Below, piece by piece: positions 9,412 to 18,539 of a stretch of 64,000 nt of DNA. A program made the position numbers and the translations under genes. The notes beneath the pieces were generated by a model, which did no database searches, was not told the DNA's origin, and saw nothing but the letters and a program-made list of their open reading frames with translations. Positions within the stretch are counted from its first letter, which is position 1; each line of letters opens with the position of its first letter. The stretch is from Paracoccus methylarcula (GTDB lineage: Bacteria; Pseudomonadota; Alphaproteobacteria; Rhodobacterales; Rhodobacteraceae). The stretch lies in the NCBI RefSeq assembly GCF_003007735.2, contig NZ_PXNQ02000005.1:62001-126000 (forward strand), written 5' to 3'.

Positions 9412-10068
9412 ATGTCAAATCCGATGATCCAGTTGCTTGTTCTGGCCGCGATCGCGATTTTCCTGATTTTGCGGCTGCGCAACGTGCTGGGCACGCGCGA
9501 CGGGTTTGAGCAGACCAAGCCGGAACCTCCCCGGACGGATCGCCGGACCTTCGAGGTGATCGATGGCAGCGCGAGCGAGATCGATCACGATATAAACGAT
9601 CATGTCGAGCCTGACAGCCCCAATGCCGATGCCCTCGCCGCGATGAAGCGTGCAGAGCCTTCCTTCGTTGTCGGAGATTTCCTGACCGGTGCAAAATCCG
9701 CGCATGAGATGATCCTGCTCGCATTCGAGCGCGGCGATATTTCCGACATACGCCCGTTTCTCGCCGACGAGGTGGCGAGCGCGTTCCAATCGGTTATCGA
9801 CTCCCGCAATGCTCAAGGCCAGACGGTCGAAGCGCAATATCTGGGAACGCGTGAAACGGCCATTTCAACCGCCGAATTCGACAGGCCGACAGCAACGGCC
9901 GAGATCTCGGTGCAATTCGTGGCAGAACTGATCGTCGCGACCCGGGATGCCGGCGGGAATGTCGTCGAGGGCGATCCCAAGGCTTCGCGCAAGCAGCGGG
10001 ACGTCTGGACCTTCAGCCGCCGCATGGGGCAGGACGACCCGAACTGGCAGCTTGTCGCGACCGGGTGA
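9412..10068 (+). CDS. timA: Tim44/TimA-family membrane-associated protein
   Basis: A 218-aa protein with one N-terminal transmembrane helix (IQLLVLAAIAIFLILRLR), a charged linker and a C-terminal Tim44-like domain from about residue 75 (AEPSFVVGDFLTGAKSAHEMILLAFERGD, ending with DVWTFSRRMGQDDPNWQLVATG). The alphaproteobacterial family is linked to mitochondrial Tim44 by homology; its bacterial function is only partly understood. It is divergent from fxsA. The Smr-domain gene starts 1 nt after its stop. In several relatives an mltA gene lies between these two; none is present here. Confidence 0.88.
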   Translation: MSNPMIQLLVLAAIAIFLILRLRNVLGTRDGFEQTKPEPPRTDRRTFEVIDGSASEIDHDINDHVEPDSPNADALAAMKRAEPSFVVGDFLTGAKSAHEMILLAFERGDISDIRPFLADEVASAFQSVIDSRNAQGQTVEAQYLGTRETAISTAEFDRPTATAEISVQFVAELIVATRDAGGNVVEGDPKASRKQRDVWTFSRRMGQDDPNWQLVATG

Positions 10069-10069
10069 C

Positions 10070-10660
10070 ATGGCACGCCGACGCAGGGGGCTGACGCCCG
10101 AGGAGCGGGAGTTATGGTCCCGCGTCACCCGCTCTGCCCAAGCCCTGCATCCTCTCGGAAAAGCCTCCCCTCCCCAGCCGGAGCCGTTGGCCAAGCCGGA
10201 TCCCGGCACCAGGGCGAAACCGGCCGTGGCGCCGCATTTCCGCATCGGACAATCCGCCCCTCCTCCTCCCAAGGCCATGCATAGCAAGGCGCCCAACCCG
10301 GCTGAGAACCTGGCGGAATCGTCGCTGCGTATGGACCACAAGGTCTACAAGCGCATGGCACAGGGCAAGCTGCGCCCGGAAGCCCGTCTCGATTTGCATG
10401 GGATGACCCTGGCGGCGGCTCAACCGGAACTGGTCCGCTTCATCCTGTCATGCCACGCGAATGGATTGCGGCTGGTTCTTGTCATAACCGGCAAGGGCCG
10501 CGGCGATCACGGCCCCCTGCCCACGCGGCCCGGAGCTCTTCGGCATCAGGTGCCGCACTGGCTGCACGGCGCACCCCTGGGCAGCGTCGTTCAGCAAGTC
10601 ACCGCCGCGCATTACCGGCATGGCGGCGAGGGTGCCTATTACGTCTATCTGCGGAAATGA
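10070..10660 (+). CDS. Smr/MutS2-domain protein
   Basis: A 196-aa protein. The N-terminal 90 residues are basic and proline-rich with no recognised fold. A C-terminal Smr domain follows (LDLHGMTLAAAQPELVRFI, LVITGKGRG, PHWLHGAPLGSVVQQVTAAHYRHGGEGAYYVYLRK) with the LDLHG and TGKG motifs of this nuclease-like family. The ATG at 10070 follows the timA stop by one base, indicating translational coupling. The role is unknown; Smr domains cut nucleic acids or act in ribosome rescue in other bacteria. Confidence 0.88.
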   Translation: MARRRRGLTPEERELWSRVTRSAQALHPLGKASPPQPEPLAKPDPGTRAKPAVAPHFRIGQSAPPPPKAMHSKAPNPAENLAESSLRMDHKVYKRMAQGKLRPEARLDLHGMTLAAAQPELVRFILSCHANGLRLVLVITGKGRGDHGPLPTRPGALRHQVPHWLHGAPLGSVVQQVTAAHYRHGGEGAYYVYLRK

Positions 10661-10665
10661 TCGCC

Positions 10666-10845
10666 TCAGAGTGAGACATTCGATCTTGGCCCCATGAAAT
10701 ACCAGATGATCAGCCCCAGAATCGGCAGTATCGCGATGATGGCGATCCACAGGATCTTCTTGTTCATCGGTTCATCCGTATTGATAACCTGTGCAATCGC
10801 CCAGACATCCAGCACGAAGATGATAATCCCGAACACATAGTCCAT
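10666..10845 (-). CDS. Small two-helix membrane protein with PLDc_N (phospholipase D N-terminal) motif
   Basis: A 59-residue protein with two transmembrane helices (DYVFGIIIFVLDVWAIAQVI and KILWIAIIAILPILGLIIWY) joined by a short NTDEPMNKK loop and ending MGPRSNVSL. The P-I-L-G-x-I-x-W-Y-F-x-G-P pattern is the PLDc_N family. The ATG at 10845 has GGAG 9 nt upstream. It is convergent with the Smr gene, with only 5 bp between the stops. Function is unknown; such proteins are widespread in bacteria, often beside envelope genes. Confidence 0.85.
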   Translation of the reverse strand: MDYVFGIIIFVLDVWAIAQVINTDEPMNKKILWIAIIAILPILGLIIWYFMGPRSNVSL

Positions 10846-10929
10846 TTCCAAGACTCCCGTTTGGCCTGACAGGGAAACACCCGGCCCGCCCATCGGGTTC
10901 CTGTCACTGGCCCATGAAGTTTCGGCCCG

Positions 10930-10961
10930 AAAAGCGAAACCCCGGCGCGTGAGCACCGGGG
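10930..10961 (-). terminator. Probable intrinsic terminator downstream of the orphan response regulator
   Basis: Read on the minus strand, CCCCGG (10961-10956) and CCGGGG (10945-10940) form a stem with a 10-nt loop, followed by TTTCGCTTTTC. It lies 137 nt after the regulator stop and before the small membrane-protein gene on the same strand. The T-tract is interrupted, so strength is uncertain. The rest of the 250-bp gap holds nothing recognised. Confidence 0.55.
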
Positions 10962-11098
10962 CATCAGAGAGACAGGGAGATGTGGCCGCATCCACCGACC
11001 ACTGGGCTTCGACAGCAAAACGCGGCATCGCCCATTCGGTTCCAACCATCCCGTCATTGGTGAAACCTTGCCATCACGCGCGGGTATCCGTCTTCGGA

Positions 11099-11784
11099 TC
11101 AGGCGATCAGGCGATAGCTCCGGATTCGGTCACCAATAGCCGGGCATTCGAAGGATCGGGCTCGATCTTCTGGCGCAGGCGATAGATATGGGTTTCCAGC
11201 GTGTGGGTCGTCACGCCGGCATTATATCCCCAGACCTCGTGCAGCAGGATATCGCGCGGCACGACGCCGTCCTGTGCGCGGTAAAGGAACTTGAGGATAT
11301 TGGTTTCCTTCTCGGTCAGCCGGATCTTGCGGTCCTTCTGATCGATCAGCATCTTCATCGCCGGCTTGAACGTATAGGGCCCGAGCTGGAAGATCGCATC
11401 CTCGGATTGTTCGTGGGTGCGAAGCTGGGCACGCAGCCGAGCCAGCAGGACCGGGAACTTGAAGGGCTTGGTCACGTAATCATTGGCCCCCGCATCCAGC
11501 CCCAGGATCGTATCGGCATCCGTGTCATGGCCGGTCAGCATGACGACCGGGCATTTGACATTCAGCTTGCGCAGCTTCTTGCACAATTCGCGGCCATCGG
11601 TATCGGGTAGCCCGACATCGAGAATCACCAGGTCATAGATCGCGTTCTTCGTCGCTTCGACCGCCTCGGCGCCGGTTCCGGCCTCGATCACTTCGAAGTC
11701 ATCGGTGGCCGCCAGTTGCTCGGCCAATGCTTCGCGAAGATCGTCTTCGTCATCGACCAGCAGGATTTTTTTCAGTCCAGGCAT
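11099..11784 (-). CDS. Orphan OmpR/PhoB-family response regulator, with a one-base deletion near its 3' end
   Basis: Receiver domain with LLVDDEDD, phospho-acceptor Asp56 (LVILDVGLPD), the LTGHD switch and Lys in YVTKPFKFP, then a winged-helix DNA-binding domain (LTEKETNILKFLYRAQDGVV, VWGYNAGVTTHTLETHIYRLRQKIEPDPSNARLLVTE). As read, it ends ESGAIA at 11107. Adding one base beside 11118 restores ESGGYRLIA and a stop at 11099-11101, matching the GGYRL ending expected for the family. No histidine kinase is adjacent. The ATG at 11784 has AAAGGAG, and that Shine-Dalgarno is buried in a perfect hairpin (11790-11815). The target genes are not evident from the context. Confidence 0.88.
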
Positions 11785-11789
11785 GTTGC

Positions 11790-11815
11790 CTCCTTTGCGT
11801 CATTGCGCAAAGGAG
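11790..11815 (-). promoter_or_regulatory. Perfect palindrome covering the Shine-Dalgarno of the orphan response regulator
   Basis: On the mRNA strand, CTCCTTTGCG (11815-11806) and CGCAAAGGAG (11799-11790) form an uninterrupted 10-bp stem with a 6-nt loop, and the ATG follows 5 nt later. The 3' arm contains the Shine-Dalgarno AAAGGAG, paired with its exact anti-sequence CTCCTTT. This could sequester the ribosome site in RNA or be a DNA operator. No T-run follows, so it is not a terminator. Confidence 0.7.
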
Positions 11816-11885
11816 TGGGGACAAGCCTGCGCTCCGTCCAGCTTCATGTCAGAATTCTCACATGGAGTTGTCGGAATAAGGCATT

Positions 11886-11905
11886 ATGTTTCAAAATGTT
11901 TCAAA
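11886..11905 (+). repeat. Tandem 10-bp direct repeat upstream of ribA
   Basis: ATGTTTCAAA occurs twice head to tail (11886-11895 and 11896-11905), ending 11 bp before the ribA ATG at 11917, in an AT-rich patch of an otherwise GC-rich region. It may be a promoter or operator element. No Shine-Dalgarno is visible before ribA. Confidence 0.5.
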
Positions 11906-11916
11906 AATGACCCGCC

Positions 11917-12975
11917 ATGAGCCTGATACCGACCCTTGCCGAGACCATCTCCCGCGCCCGCGCAGATCTGCGCATGGGGCTGCCGGTCGTGATTGGCGGC
12001 TACCTTGTCGCGGCCGTCGAAACGCTGTCGGCAGAGCGGCTTGCTGATATGCGCGCCCTGGGTCAGGCCGTTCTGGCATTGACCGGCCGCCGGGCCGAAA
12101 CCCTGAAGGCCCGCGTCTATGACGACGGTCTCGCGCGGGTTCTGGTGCCGCAAGACGGCGATCTGCACTGGCTCAGGGCACTGGCCGATCCTGCGGGCGA
12201 CCTAATGACCCCGATGAAGGGTCCCCTGCTCACGCAGCGCGGCGGAGAGGTCCAGCCCCATCAGGCCGCGCTCGCATTGGCCAAATCCGCACAGCTTCTG
12301 CCCGCGATGCTGATGGTTCCCGCAAAGGCACAGCCCGGCCTGACCGTTCTGGCGGCGGGGCCGGTGCTCGCGCAACTGGCCGGAGAGGCCGCGATGGCGC
12401 CGGTTGCCGCCGCCCGGTTGCCGCTCATGGCGGCGGAGCATTCGCGCCTCCATATATTCCGGCCCGATGACGGCGGCACCGAGCATTATGCCATCGAGAT
12501 CGGCGATCCGCCCCGTGACGCGCCCGTTCTGACCCGGCTGCATTCGGCCTGCTTCACCGGCGATGTGCTCGGCAGCCTGAAATGCGATTGCGGTCCGCAA
12601 CTTCAATCGGCGCTGATGGCAATGGGGCAGGCCGGGGCCGGTGTGCTGCTTTATCTCAACCAGGAGGGACGGGGGATCGGTCTCGCCAACAAGATGCGCG
12701 CCTATGACCTGCAGAACCAGGGTTTCGACACGGTCGAGGCCAATCATCGGTTGGGTTTCGAGGATGACGAGCGCGATTTCCGTATCGGCGCGGCATTGCT
12801 GCGGCGGTTGGGTTTCGGCAGCGTGCGCCTGATGACCAACAATCCACGCAAGGTCGAGATGCTGGAAGGTCAGGGGATCGGCGTCACCGAGCGGGTGCCG
12901 CTGATCACACCACGTAACCGCTTCAATACCGGTTATCTCGACACCAAGGCCCGAAAATCGGGGCATCTGCTGTGA
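11917..12975 (+). CDS. ribA: GTP cyclohydrolase II with an extra N-terminal domain
   Basis: Catalyses the first step of riboflavin synthesis: GTP to 2,5-diamino-6-ribosylamino-pyrimidinone phosphate, formate and pyrophosphate. The C-terminal half (about residues 190-352) has the Zn site HSACFTGDVLGSLKCDCGPQL, the catalytic segment YLNQEGRGIGLANKMRAYDLQNQG, LGFEDDERDF and LMTNNPRKVEMLEGQGI. The first 150 or so residues are not GCHII. Relatives in Rhodobacterales carry a comparable extra region, possibly a degenerate dihydroxybutanone phosphate synthase or a targeting part. The gene stop overlaps the next gene's GTG start. Confidence 0.93.
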   Translation: MSLIPTLAETISRARADLRMGLPVVIGGYLVAAVETLSAERLADMRALGQAVLALTGRRAETLKARVYDDGLARVLVPQDGDLHWLRALADPAGDLMTPMKGPLLTQRGGEVQPHQAALALAKSAQLLPAMLMVPAKAQPGLTVLAAGPVLAQLAGEAAMAPVAAARLPLMAAEHSRLHIFRPDDGGTEHYAIEIGDPPRDAPVLTRLHSACFTGDVLGSLKCDCGPQLQSALMAMGQAGAGVLLYLNQEGRGIGLANKMRAYDLQNQGFDTVEANHRLGFEDDERDFRIGAALLRRLGFGSVRLMTNNPRKVEMLEGQGIGVTERVPLITPRNRFNTGYLDTKARKSGHLL

Positions 12976-13502
12976 ACCCGAAGGATCTGGTCCTGACGCC
13001 TGCGGGGCTCCGCTTTCTCGGACGCATTTTCCCATGCAGCATCGGCAAGACGGGTTTGACGACAACCAAGCGCGAGGGCGACAGCGCCACCCCCGCCGGA
13101 ACGCATCAGATCACGGGGCTTTGGTATCGCCCGGACCGGATCGCCTGCCCGGCGCCATGGGCGCGTCCCATCGGTCCCGGCGATCTCTGGTGCGATGATC
13201 CCGGCCACCCGGCCTATAATCGGCATATCCGCGCTCCGCTGGCAGCGAGCCATGAACGCCTGCGCCGCCCCGATCCCTTGTACGACCTGATCCTGACCAC
13301 GGACTGGAACTGGCCCGAGGCAATTCCAGGAAGGGGATCCGCCATCTTCCTGCATCAATGGCGCCGCCCCCGTTACGGCACCGAAGGCTGTATCGCCTTT
13401 GCGCGCCCTCATCTCATCTGGATCGCCGAGCGCGCGATCCCCGGCACGCGGCTGATCGTGCCGGCCTCGCTTCCTTGCAGCCGGGGAATGCCTCAGCCGT
13501 AA
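12972..13502 (+). CDS. L,D-transpeptidase (YkuD-like) domain protein
   Basis: A 176-aa single-domain protein. The nucleophilic Cys is in the YkuD signature YGTEGCIAF (Cys about 139), preceded by the upstream His in FLHQW (about 126). It has no signal peptide, as is common for this short Rhodobacterales subfamily (HQW-R-P...TEGC). Members form or remodel peptidoglycan crosslinks or modify wall-linked substrates; the exact substrate is not deducible. The GTG start overlaps the ribA stop (GTGA), so translation is probably coupled. Its 3' end overlaps the convergent yggS gene by 10 bp. Confidence 0.82.
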   Translation: MNPKDLVLTPAGLRFLGRIFPCSIGKTGLTTTKREGDSATPAGTHQITGLWYRPDRIACPAPWARPIGPGDLWCDDPGHPAYNRHIRAPLAASHERLRRPDPLYDLILTTDWNWPEAIPGRGSAIFLHQWRRPRYGTEGCIAFARPHLIWIAERAIPGTRLIVPASLPCSRGMPQP

Positions 13503-14146
13503 TCCCGCGCGCCGAAAATGGCCGATCCGACGCGGATATGCGTCGCGCCCTCGGCAATTGCCGCCTCGAAATCCGCGCTCATCCCCATCGACAGCAAATC
13601 AAGGCCGCTCTCTTCCGCCAGGCGTCGCAGCAGGCGGAAATGCGGAACCGGATCCTCGCCTTCCGGCGGAATGCACATCAGCCCTCGTGGCGATAGCCCC
13701 AGATCCCGGCAGGACGTCATGAATCCGGGCAGATCATCCGCCAGCACCCCGGCCTTTTGCGGCTCGTTCCCGGTATTGACCTGAACGAAGAGTTGCGGGC
13801 TTTTCCCCTGCTCGGCAATCTGCGCGGCCAGCTTGCGGGCCAGCGAGATACGGTCCAGCGTATGGATGGCATCGAAAAGCTGCACGGCGGCTTTCGCCTT
13901 GTTCGACTGCAACGGGCCGATCATGTGAACCGAAACACCGTTGAAACGATCACGCCAGCCGGGCCATTTGCCCTGCGCCTCCTGCACGTAATTCTCGCCG
14001 AAAATGCGCTGCCCCGCGTTCAGCACGGCCTCGACCCGCTCGGCGGGCTGCACCTTGCTGACGGCGATCAGCGTCACCGAGCCGGGTTCGCGCCCGGCCG
14101 CCTGCTCAGCCGCGGCAATGCGGCGCTTGATGTCATCCAGTTCCAT
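13493..14146 (-). CDS. yggS: YggS/PLPBP family pyridoxal-phosphate homeostasis protein
   Basis: A 217-aa single-domain PLP-binding protein of the PROSC/YggS family, involved in B6 and amino-acid homeostasis with no known enzymatic activity. It shows the PLP lysine in [23 protein letters not shown]-like [11 protein letters not shown], the [15 protein letters not shown] motif, [19 protein letters not shown] and [10 protein letters not shown]. The ATG at 14146 (MELDDIKRR) fits the family. It starts only 15 bp beyond the T-tract of the porin terminator, so its own promoter would lie within that hairpin or it depends on read-through. Confidence 0.93.
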   Translation of the reverse strand: MELDDIKRRIAAAEQAAGREPGSVTLIAVSKVQPAERVEAVLNAGQRIFGENYVQEAQGKWPGWRDRFNGVSVHMIGPLQSNKAKAAVQLFDAIHTLDRISLARKLAAQIAEQGKSPQLFVQVNTGNEPQKAGVLADDLPGFMTSCRDLGLSPRGLMCIPPEGEDPVPHFRLLRRLAEESGLDLLSMGMSADFEAAIAEGATHIRVGSAIFGARDYG

Positions 14147-14160
14147 GATGCGACAAAACA

Positions 14161-14193
14161 AAAAGAAAAGAGCGGGCGCAAGGCCCGCTCTTT
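14161..14193 (-). terminator. Strong intrinsic terminator of the porin gene
   Basis: On the minus strand AAAGAGCGGGC (14193-14183) and GCCCGCTCTTT (14177-14167) form a perfect 11-bp stem with a 5-nt loop, followed by TCTTTTTGTTTT. It lies 23 nt after the porin stop and immediately before the yggS start codon. Confidence 0.93.
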
Positions 14194-14215
14194 GTAACAA
14201 TGGTGTTTGTTTCGA

Positions 14216-15175
14216 TCAGAAGTCGAAGCGAACACCCATGTCGGCAGTGACGTTCTCGTTATAATCACGCTGCAGCGAAGCACCAAGACGAGCGCCGCCC
14301 AGATCGTAGTTCACGCCGACGCCGAAAGCATTGTCGGTCTCGTTCCAGTCTGCATCGTTGTTGGCGATATAGGCTTCGATCTGAGTCAGACCGTCGGCCA
14401 GAGCATAATCACCGTACAGAGCGATGGTGTTGCCGTCATCAGCAGCCGAGTCGTTGCTGGCATCGACATAGTTCAGACCGATACGAGCATTGTCCATGAC
14501 CGCATAACGGGCACCGACGAAGAACACGTCATTGTCTTCGATGCCTGCGCCATCGGTGACATAGGCAGCCGACAGTTCCAGGCGATCGTTCCAAGTGTAG
14601 TCAACCGACAGACCATATTCTTCTTTGGTGCCGAAAGCGACCTCGTTCAGACCGGACTGGTCGGGGTCAACATAGGACCCTTGAACGGTCAGGTTGTCGA
14701 TTTCATAAAGGACGCGAACGCCAACACGGTCGACATCGGCATAGGCATCCGACTTGTAGCTGAAGAACGACCCTGTGCGGTCACTGAAGCCAACCGAACG
14801 GTCAAATGCACCAAGCTCGGTCGCGTAGAGCAGGCCGTTCGAGTCGAACGCGGTATCGACGTTACCAACTTCGACGGTCAGGCCGTTCGAAGTGACATAC
14901 AATTTACCTGCGTTGGTCGACGCACGATCACCGCGGGTGTTGCTTCCCTGATCCCACTGCAGACGGAAGCGGCCACCGAACTCAACGCCTTGGTCGGTCG
15001 AAGTCGACGCGTCGAGGTTCATCCGCAGGCGCGACACGATCTGCGACTCGTTCTCATTCGTGTCGTTTTCATAATAGATCACACCGGTCCGGCCGTAGCC
15101 CGAGATGGTCACGTCGGCAGCGGCGACGCCGGCGGTCAGAACCAGCGCGGTGGAGGCGATAAGAGCCTTTTTCAT
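14216..15175 (-). CDS. Outer-membrane beta-barrel porin
   Basis: A 319-aa general porin of the Rhodobacter/Paracoccus type. A signal peptide ([20 protein letters not shown], cleaved before DVTISGYGR) is followed by alternating beta-strand pattern with many Asp, Asn and Tyr, the R-rich strand [16 protein letters not shown], and the terminal strand [13 protein letters not shown] ending in Phe as the BAM signal. The ATG at 15175 is preferred because GAGGG lies 9 nt upstream; an ATG two codons earlier at 15181 is too close to that site. It has its own strong terminator and a 268-bp upstream region, as expected for a highly expressed monocistronic porin. Confidence 0.93.
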   Translation of the reverse strand: MKKALIASTALVLTAGVAAADVTISGYGRTGVIYYENDTNENESQIVSRLRMNLDASTSTDQGVEFGGRFRLQWDQGSNTRGDRASTNAGKLYVTSNGLTVEVGNVDTAFDSNGLLYATELGAFDRSVGFSDRTGSFFSYKSDAYADVDRVGVRVLYEIDNLTVQGSYVDPDQSGLNEVAFGTKEEYGLSVDYTWNDRLELSAAYVTDGAGIEDNDVFFVGARYAVMDNARIGLNYVDASNDSAADDGNTIALYGDYALADGLTQIEAYIANNDADWNETDNAFGVGVNYDLGGARLGASLQRDYNENVTADMGVRFDF

Positions 15176-15443
15176 GGTCATGTTCCCTCTTGTCTCTCTG
15201 ATGCCCAAACCGGCATTACCGCCTTGGGTATGCAATGTGTTTCCTATTTTCACATTCGCGATGCAACGGAATCACCGTTTCCGGTAACTGATTAACGGAT
15301 TTTGTGATGCACTTGCGCCACACTTCCCGGTTGCACCGTGGCCATCTTGCGGATGCGGGCCCGATCACGCTTTTCCAAGGCGCTTGTCGCAAGGGGGGAA
15401 TCCGCGCTAAAGCTGCGTTCAACGCGAAGAACCGGGGGATTTC

Positions 15444-15923
15444 ATGAAGACGACAGGCGCAGCGCAACTGATGATCGTTTCCACGCTTTGCCTCGGCCTT
15501 GCCGCATGCGGCGGCAACCGTCAGGGCACCACTAGCAACGCCCGGCTTGAACCGGACATGCGTGCCGATGCCCGCCAGACCACGATCTGGGATGTCTTCG
15601 GCAACAGGACGAATCCCAACACCACTGTCGCGGTCAACAAATACCTGTGGAATGCCAGCCTCGATGTGCTGAACTTCCTGCCGATCCAATCCGTCGATCC
15701 GTTCACCGGGGTCATCGTGACCGGCTATGGCACCCCGCCGGGCGGCGGACGCTCCTATCGCGCCACGGTCAAGATCAGCGATCCGGCGATGGATGCCCGC
15801 GCGCTCAAACTGTCGCTGCAGGGTCCGGGCGGCGCGTCGGTCGCTCCGGGAACGGTTCGGGCCGTCGAGGATGCCATCCTGACCCGGGCACGGCAATTGC
15901 GTATCCGCGACGGCAGGCTATAG
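15444..15923 (+). CDS. DUF3576 outer-membrane lipoprotein
   Basis: A 159-aa predicted lipoprotein. The signal peptide ends in the lipobox GLAAC (Cys about 21), followed by GGNRQG. The DUF3576 core contains TIWDVFGNR, NKYLWNASLDVLNFLPIQSVDPFTGVI and TGYGTPPGGGRSYRATVKI, ending VEDAILTRARQLRI. The family is alphaproteobacterial and often upstream of leuS-lptE-holA, as here. An envelope role is inferred from this context and from the lipobox; no function has been shown from sequence alone. Confidence 0.88.
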   Translation: MKTTGAAQLMIVSTLCLGLAACGGNRQGTTSNARLEPDMRADARQTTIWDVFGNRTNPNTTVAVNKYLWNASLDVLNFLPIQSVDPFTGVIVTGYGTPPGGGRSYRATVKISDPAMDARALKLSLQGPGGASVAPGTVRAVEDAILTRARQLRIRDGRL

Positions 15924-16003
15924 CACCGAGTTGCGCCACTGGACCTGACCTCGCCTGCCGTATACATCCTGCGGCAAGTGAATGACGACGCCCGAGGTCC
16001 GAT

Positions 16004-18539
16004 ATGCCCTATGATCCCTCCAGCAGCGAAGCCCGATGGCAAAAAGCCTGGGCCGATGCCGGCAGCTTTACCGCCATCCGCGACGAGCGGCCGAAATATT
16101 ACGTGCTGGAGATGTTCCCCTATCCGTCGGGGCGCATCCATATGGGTCATGTCCGCAATTACACGATGGGCGACGTGGTGGCGCGGTTCAAGCGCGCCCA
16201 GGGCTTCAGCGTGCTGCACCCGATGGGCTGGGACGCGTTCGGCATGCCCGCCGAGAACGCCGCGATGGAACAGGGCGGCCATCCGCGCGACTGGACCTAT
16301 GGCAATATCGCCACCATGCGCGAGCAGCTCAAACCCCTCGGCCTGTCCATCGACTGGAGCCGGGAATTCGCTACCTGCGACGACGATTATGTCGCGCAGC
16401 AGCAGGCTTTGTTCCTGGATTTCCTTGATGCCGGGCTGATCACCCGCAAATCGGCCATGGTCAACTGGGATCCGGTCGACATGACCGTGCTGGCCAATGA
16501 ACAGGTGATCGACGGCAAGGGCTGGCGCTCGGGCGCGCCGGTCGAGCGAAAGGAACTGACGCAATGGTTCTTTCGCATCTCGGATTATTCCGAGGAATTG
16601 CTGGACGCGCTGGACGGGCTGAAAGGCTGGCCCGACAAGGTGCGGCTGATGCAGCAGAACTGGATCGGCAAGTCGCGCGGGCTGCAATTCGGCTTTGCCA
16701 CCGAGGATGCTCCCGAAGGTTTGATTCCATCGAGGTCTACACGACCCGGCCCGACACGCTGATGGGGGCGTCTTTCCTGGCCTTGTCGCCGGATCATCCG
16801 ATGATCAGGGCATTGGCAAGGGACAACGCGGATATCGCGCCTTCTGCGAGGAATGCCGCCGCATCGGCACTACGGAAGAGGCGATCGAGACCGCGCCCAA
16901 GATGGGTTTCGACACCGGGCTGACCGTTCGCCACCCGCTTGATCCGGAATGGAAACTGCCGATCTGGATCGCGAATTTCGTGCTGATGGATTACGGGACC
17001 GGCGCGATCTTCGGCTCGCCCGCCCATGACGAGCGCGACCATGAATTCGCCAGCAAATACGGCCTGCCGATCCGCGCGACCTTCGGTGAACGCGGCATGG
17101 ATCTGGCCCAGGCCGATGCGATGGTCGCCAAGGCGCCCTATGTCCCGCTGAAATCCGAGCCCGTCACCTATGTCCGCGGTTTCGCGGGCGAGACGGATCA
17201 GACAGGAGAGGCGGCCGTCGACGCTGCCATCGCCCATGCCGAAGCGAACGGCTATGGCGAGGGCGTGACGAAATTCCGCCTGCGTGACTGGGGCATCTCC
17301 CGTCAACGCTATTGGGGCTGCCCGATTCCGGTCGTGCATTGCGAGGCTTGCGGCACGGTGCCCGAGGCAAAGGAGAACCTGCCGGTATTGCTGCCGCAGG
17401 ATGTCAGCTTCGATCAGCCGGGCAATCCGCTGGACCGGCACTCGGCATGGCGGCAAGCCACCTGTCCGAAATGCGGGGGCAAAGCCCTGCGCGAAACCGA
17501 TACGATGGATACATTCGTGGATTCCTCGTGGTATTACGCCCGCTTCACATCGCCCCATGCGGATAAGCCGACGGCACGGGCGGATGCCGATTACTGGATG
17601 AACGTGGACCAGTATATCGGCGGAATCGAACACGCGATCCTGCACCTGCTCTATTCCCGCTTCTTCGCCCGAGCGATGGTCAAGACGGGTCATCTGCCCG
17701 AGGCGGCGAAAGAGCCTTTCGATGCGCTGTTCACCCAGGGCATGGTGACGCATGAGATCTACCGGACCCACGACCAACGCGGGCGCCCGGTCTATCACTT
17801 GCCCGAGGACGTGACCGACGGGAAGCTGGCGGATGGAACCGAGGTCGAGATCGTTCCTTCGGCCAAGATGTCGAAATCCAAGAAGAATGTGGTCGATCCG
17901 GTCAATATCGTGTCCAGCTTTGGCGCCGATACCGCGCGCTGGTTCATGCTGTCCGACAGCCCGCCCGAGCGTGACGTGGAATGGACCGCTGCAGGGGCCG
18001 AGGCCGCCAGCAAGTTCCTGTCCCGCGTCTATCGGCTGGCCGAGGAAAGCGGCGATGGCAGTGACGATCCCGAACTGGCACGCGCCGCGCATCGGGCAAT
18101 TGCCGATGTGACGAAATCAATCGAGGGATTCGCGTTCAACAAGGCCGTGGCCAAGCTGTATGAACTGGCCAATGCCGTAGGCAAATCCCGGGCAGGTGGT
18201 GAGGCGCGAAAGGCGGTGCTGCGGATCATGGCGCAGCTGATGGCGCCGATGGTGCCGCATCTGGCCGAGGAGGTCTGGTCAATGGCGGGCGGTCAGGGCA
18301 TGGTTGTCGATGCCGGATGGCCCCAACCGGATCCGGCGATGCTGGAGGATGATACCGTGACCCTGCCCATCCAGATCAATGGCAAGCGCCGGGCCGAGAT
18401 CAGCGTGGCCAAGGACATGCCCAAGGATCAGATCGAGGCGCTGGTGCTGGCGGATGATACCGTGAAACGGTTCCTCGACGGCGCCGCACCGAAAAAGCTG
18501 ATCGTCGTCCCGGGACGGATCGTCAATGTCGTCGCCTGA
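16004..18539 (+). CDS. leuS: Leucyl-tRNA synthetase, interrupted by two one-base deletions
   Basis: Class I aminoacyl-tRNA synthetase that charges tRNA-Leu. It shows the HIGH motif as HMGH in [20 protein letters not shown], the CP1 editing domain, zinc-like [14 protein letters not shown] and [27 protein letters not shown] and the KMSKSKKN motif. Three frames are used in turn. One base is missing at about 16720-16723 (restores [21 protein letters not shown]) and a second at about 16839-16841 (restores [26 protein letters not shown]). With both corrected the protein is full length, about 845 aa. An essential gene with two such lesions is best explained by sequence error. The ATG at 16004 has GAGGT upstream. 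The 3' end overlaps lptE by 14 bp. Confidence 0.92.

Noticed and set aside
10068..10070. Loss of mltA between the Tim44-like and Smr genes
   Set aside because: The one-base junction is clean with no remnant. The comparison with relatives is from memory and cannot be verified here, so it is only mentioned in the gene note.
16720..16841. Programmed frameshifting in leuS
   Set aside because: There are two shifts, no slippery heptamer and no pseudoknot seen, and similar lesions occur in unrelated genes. Sequence error fits better.
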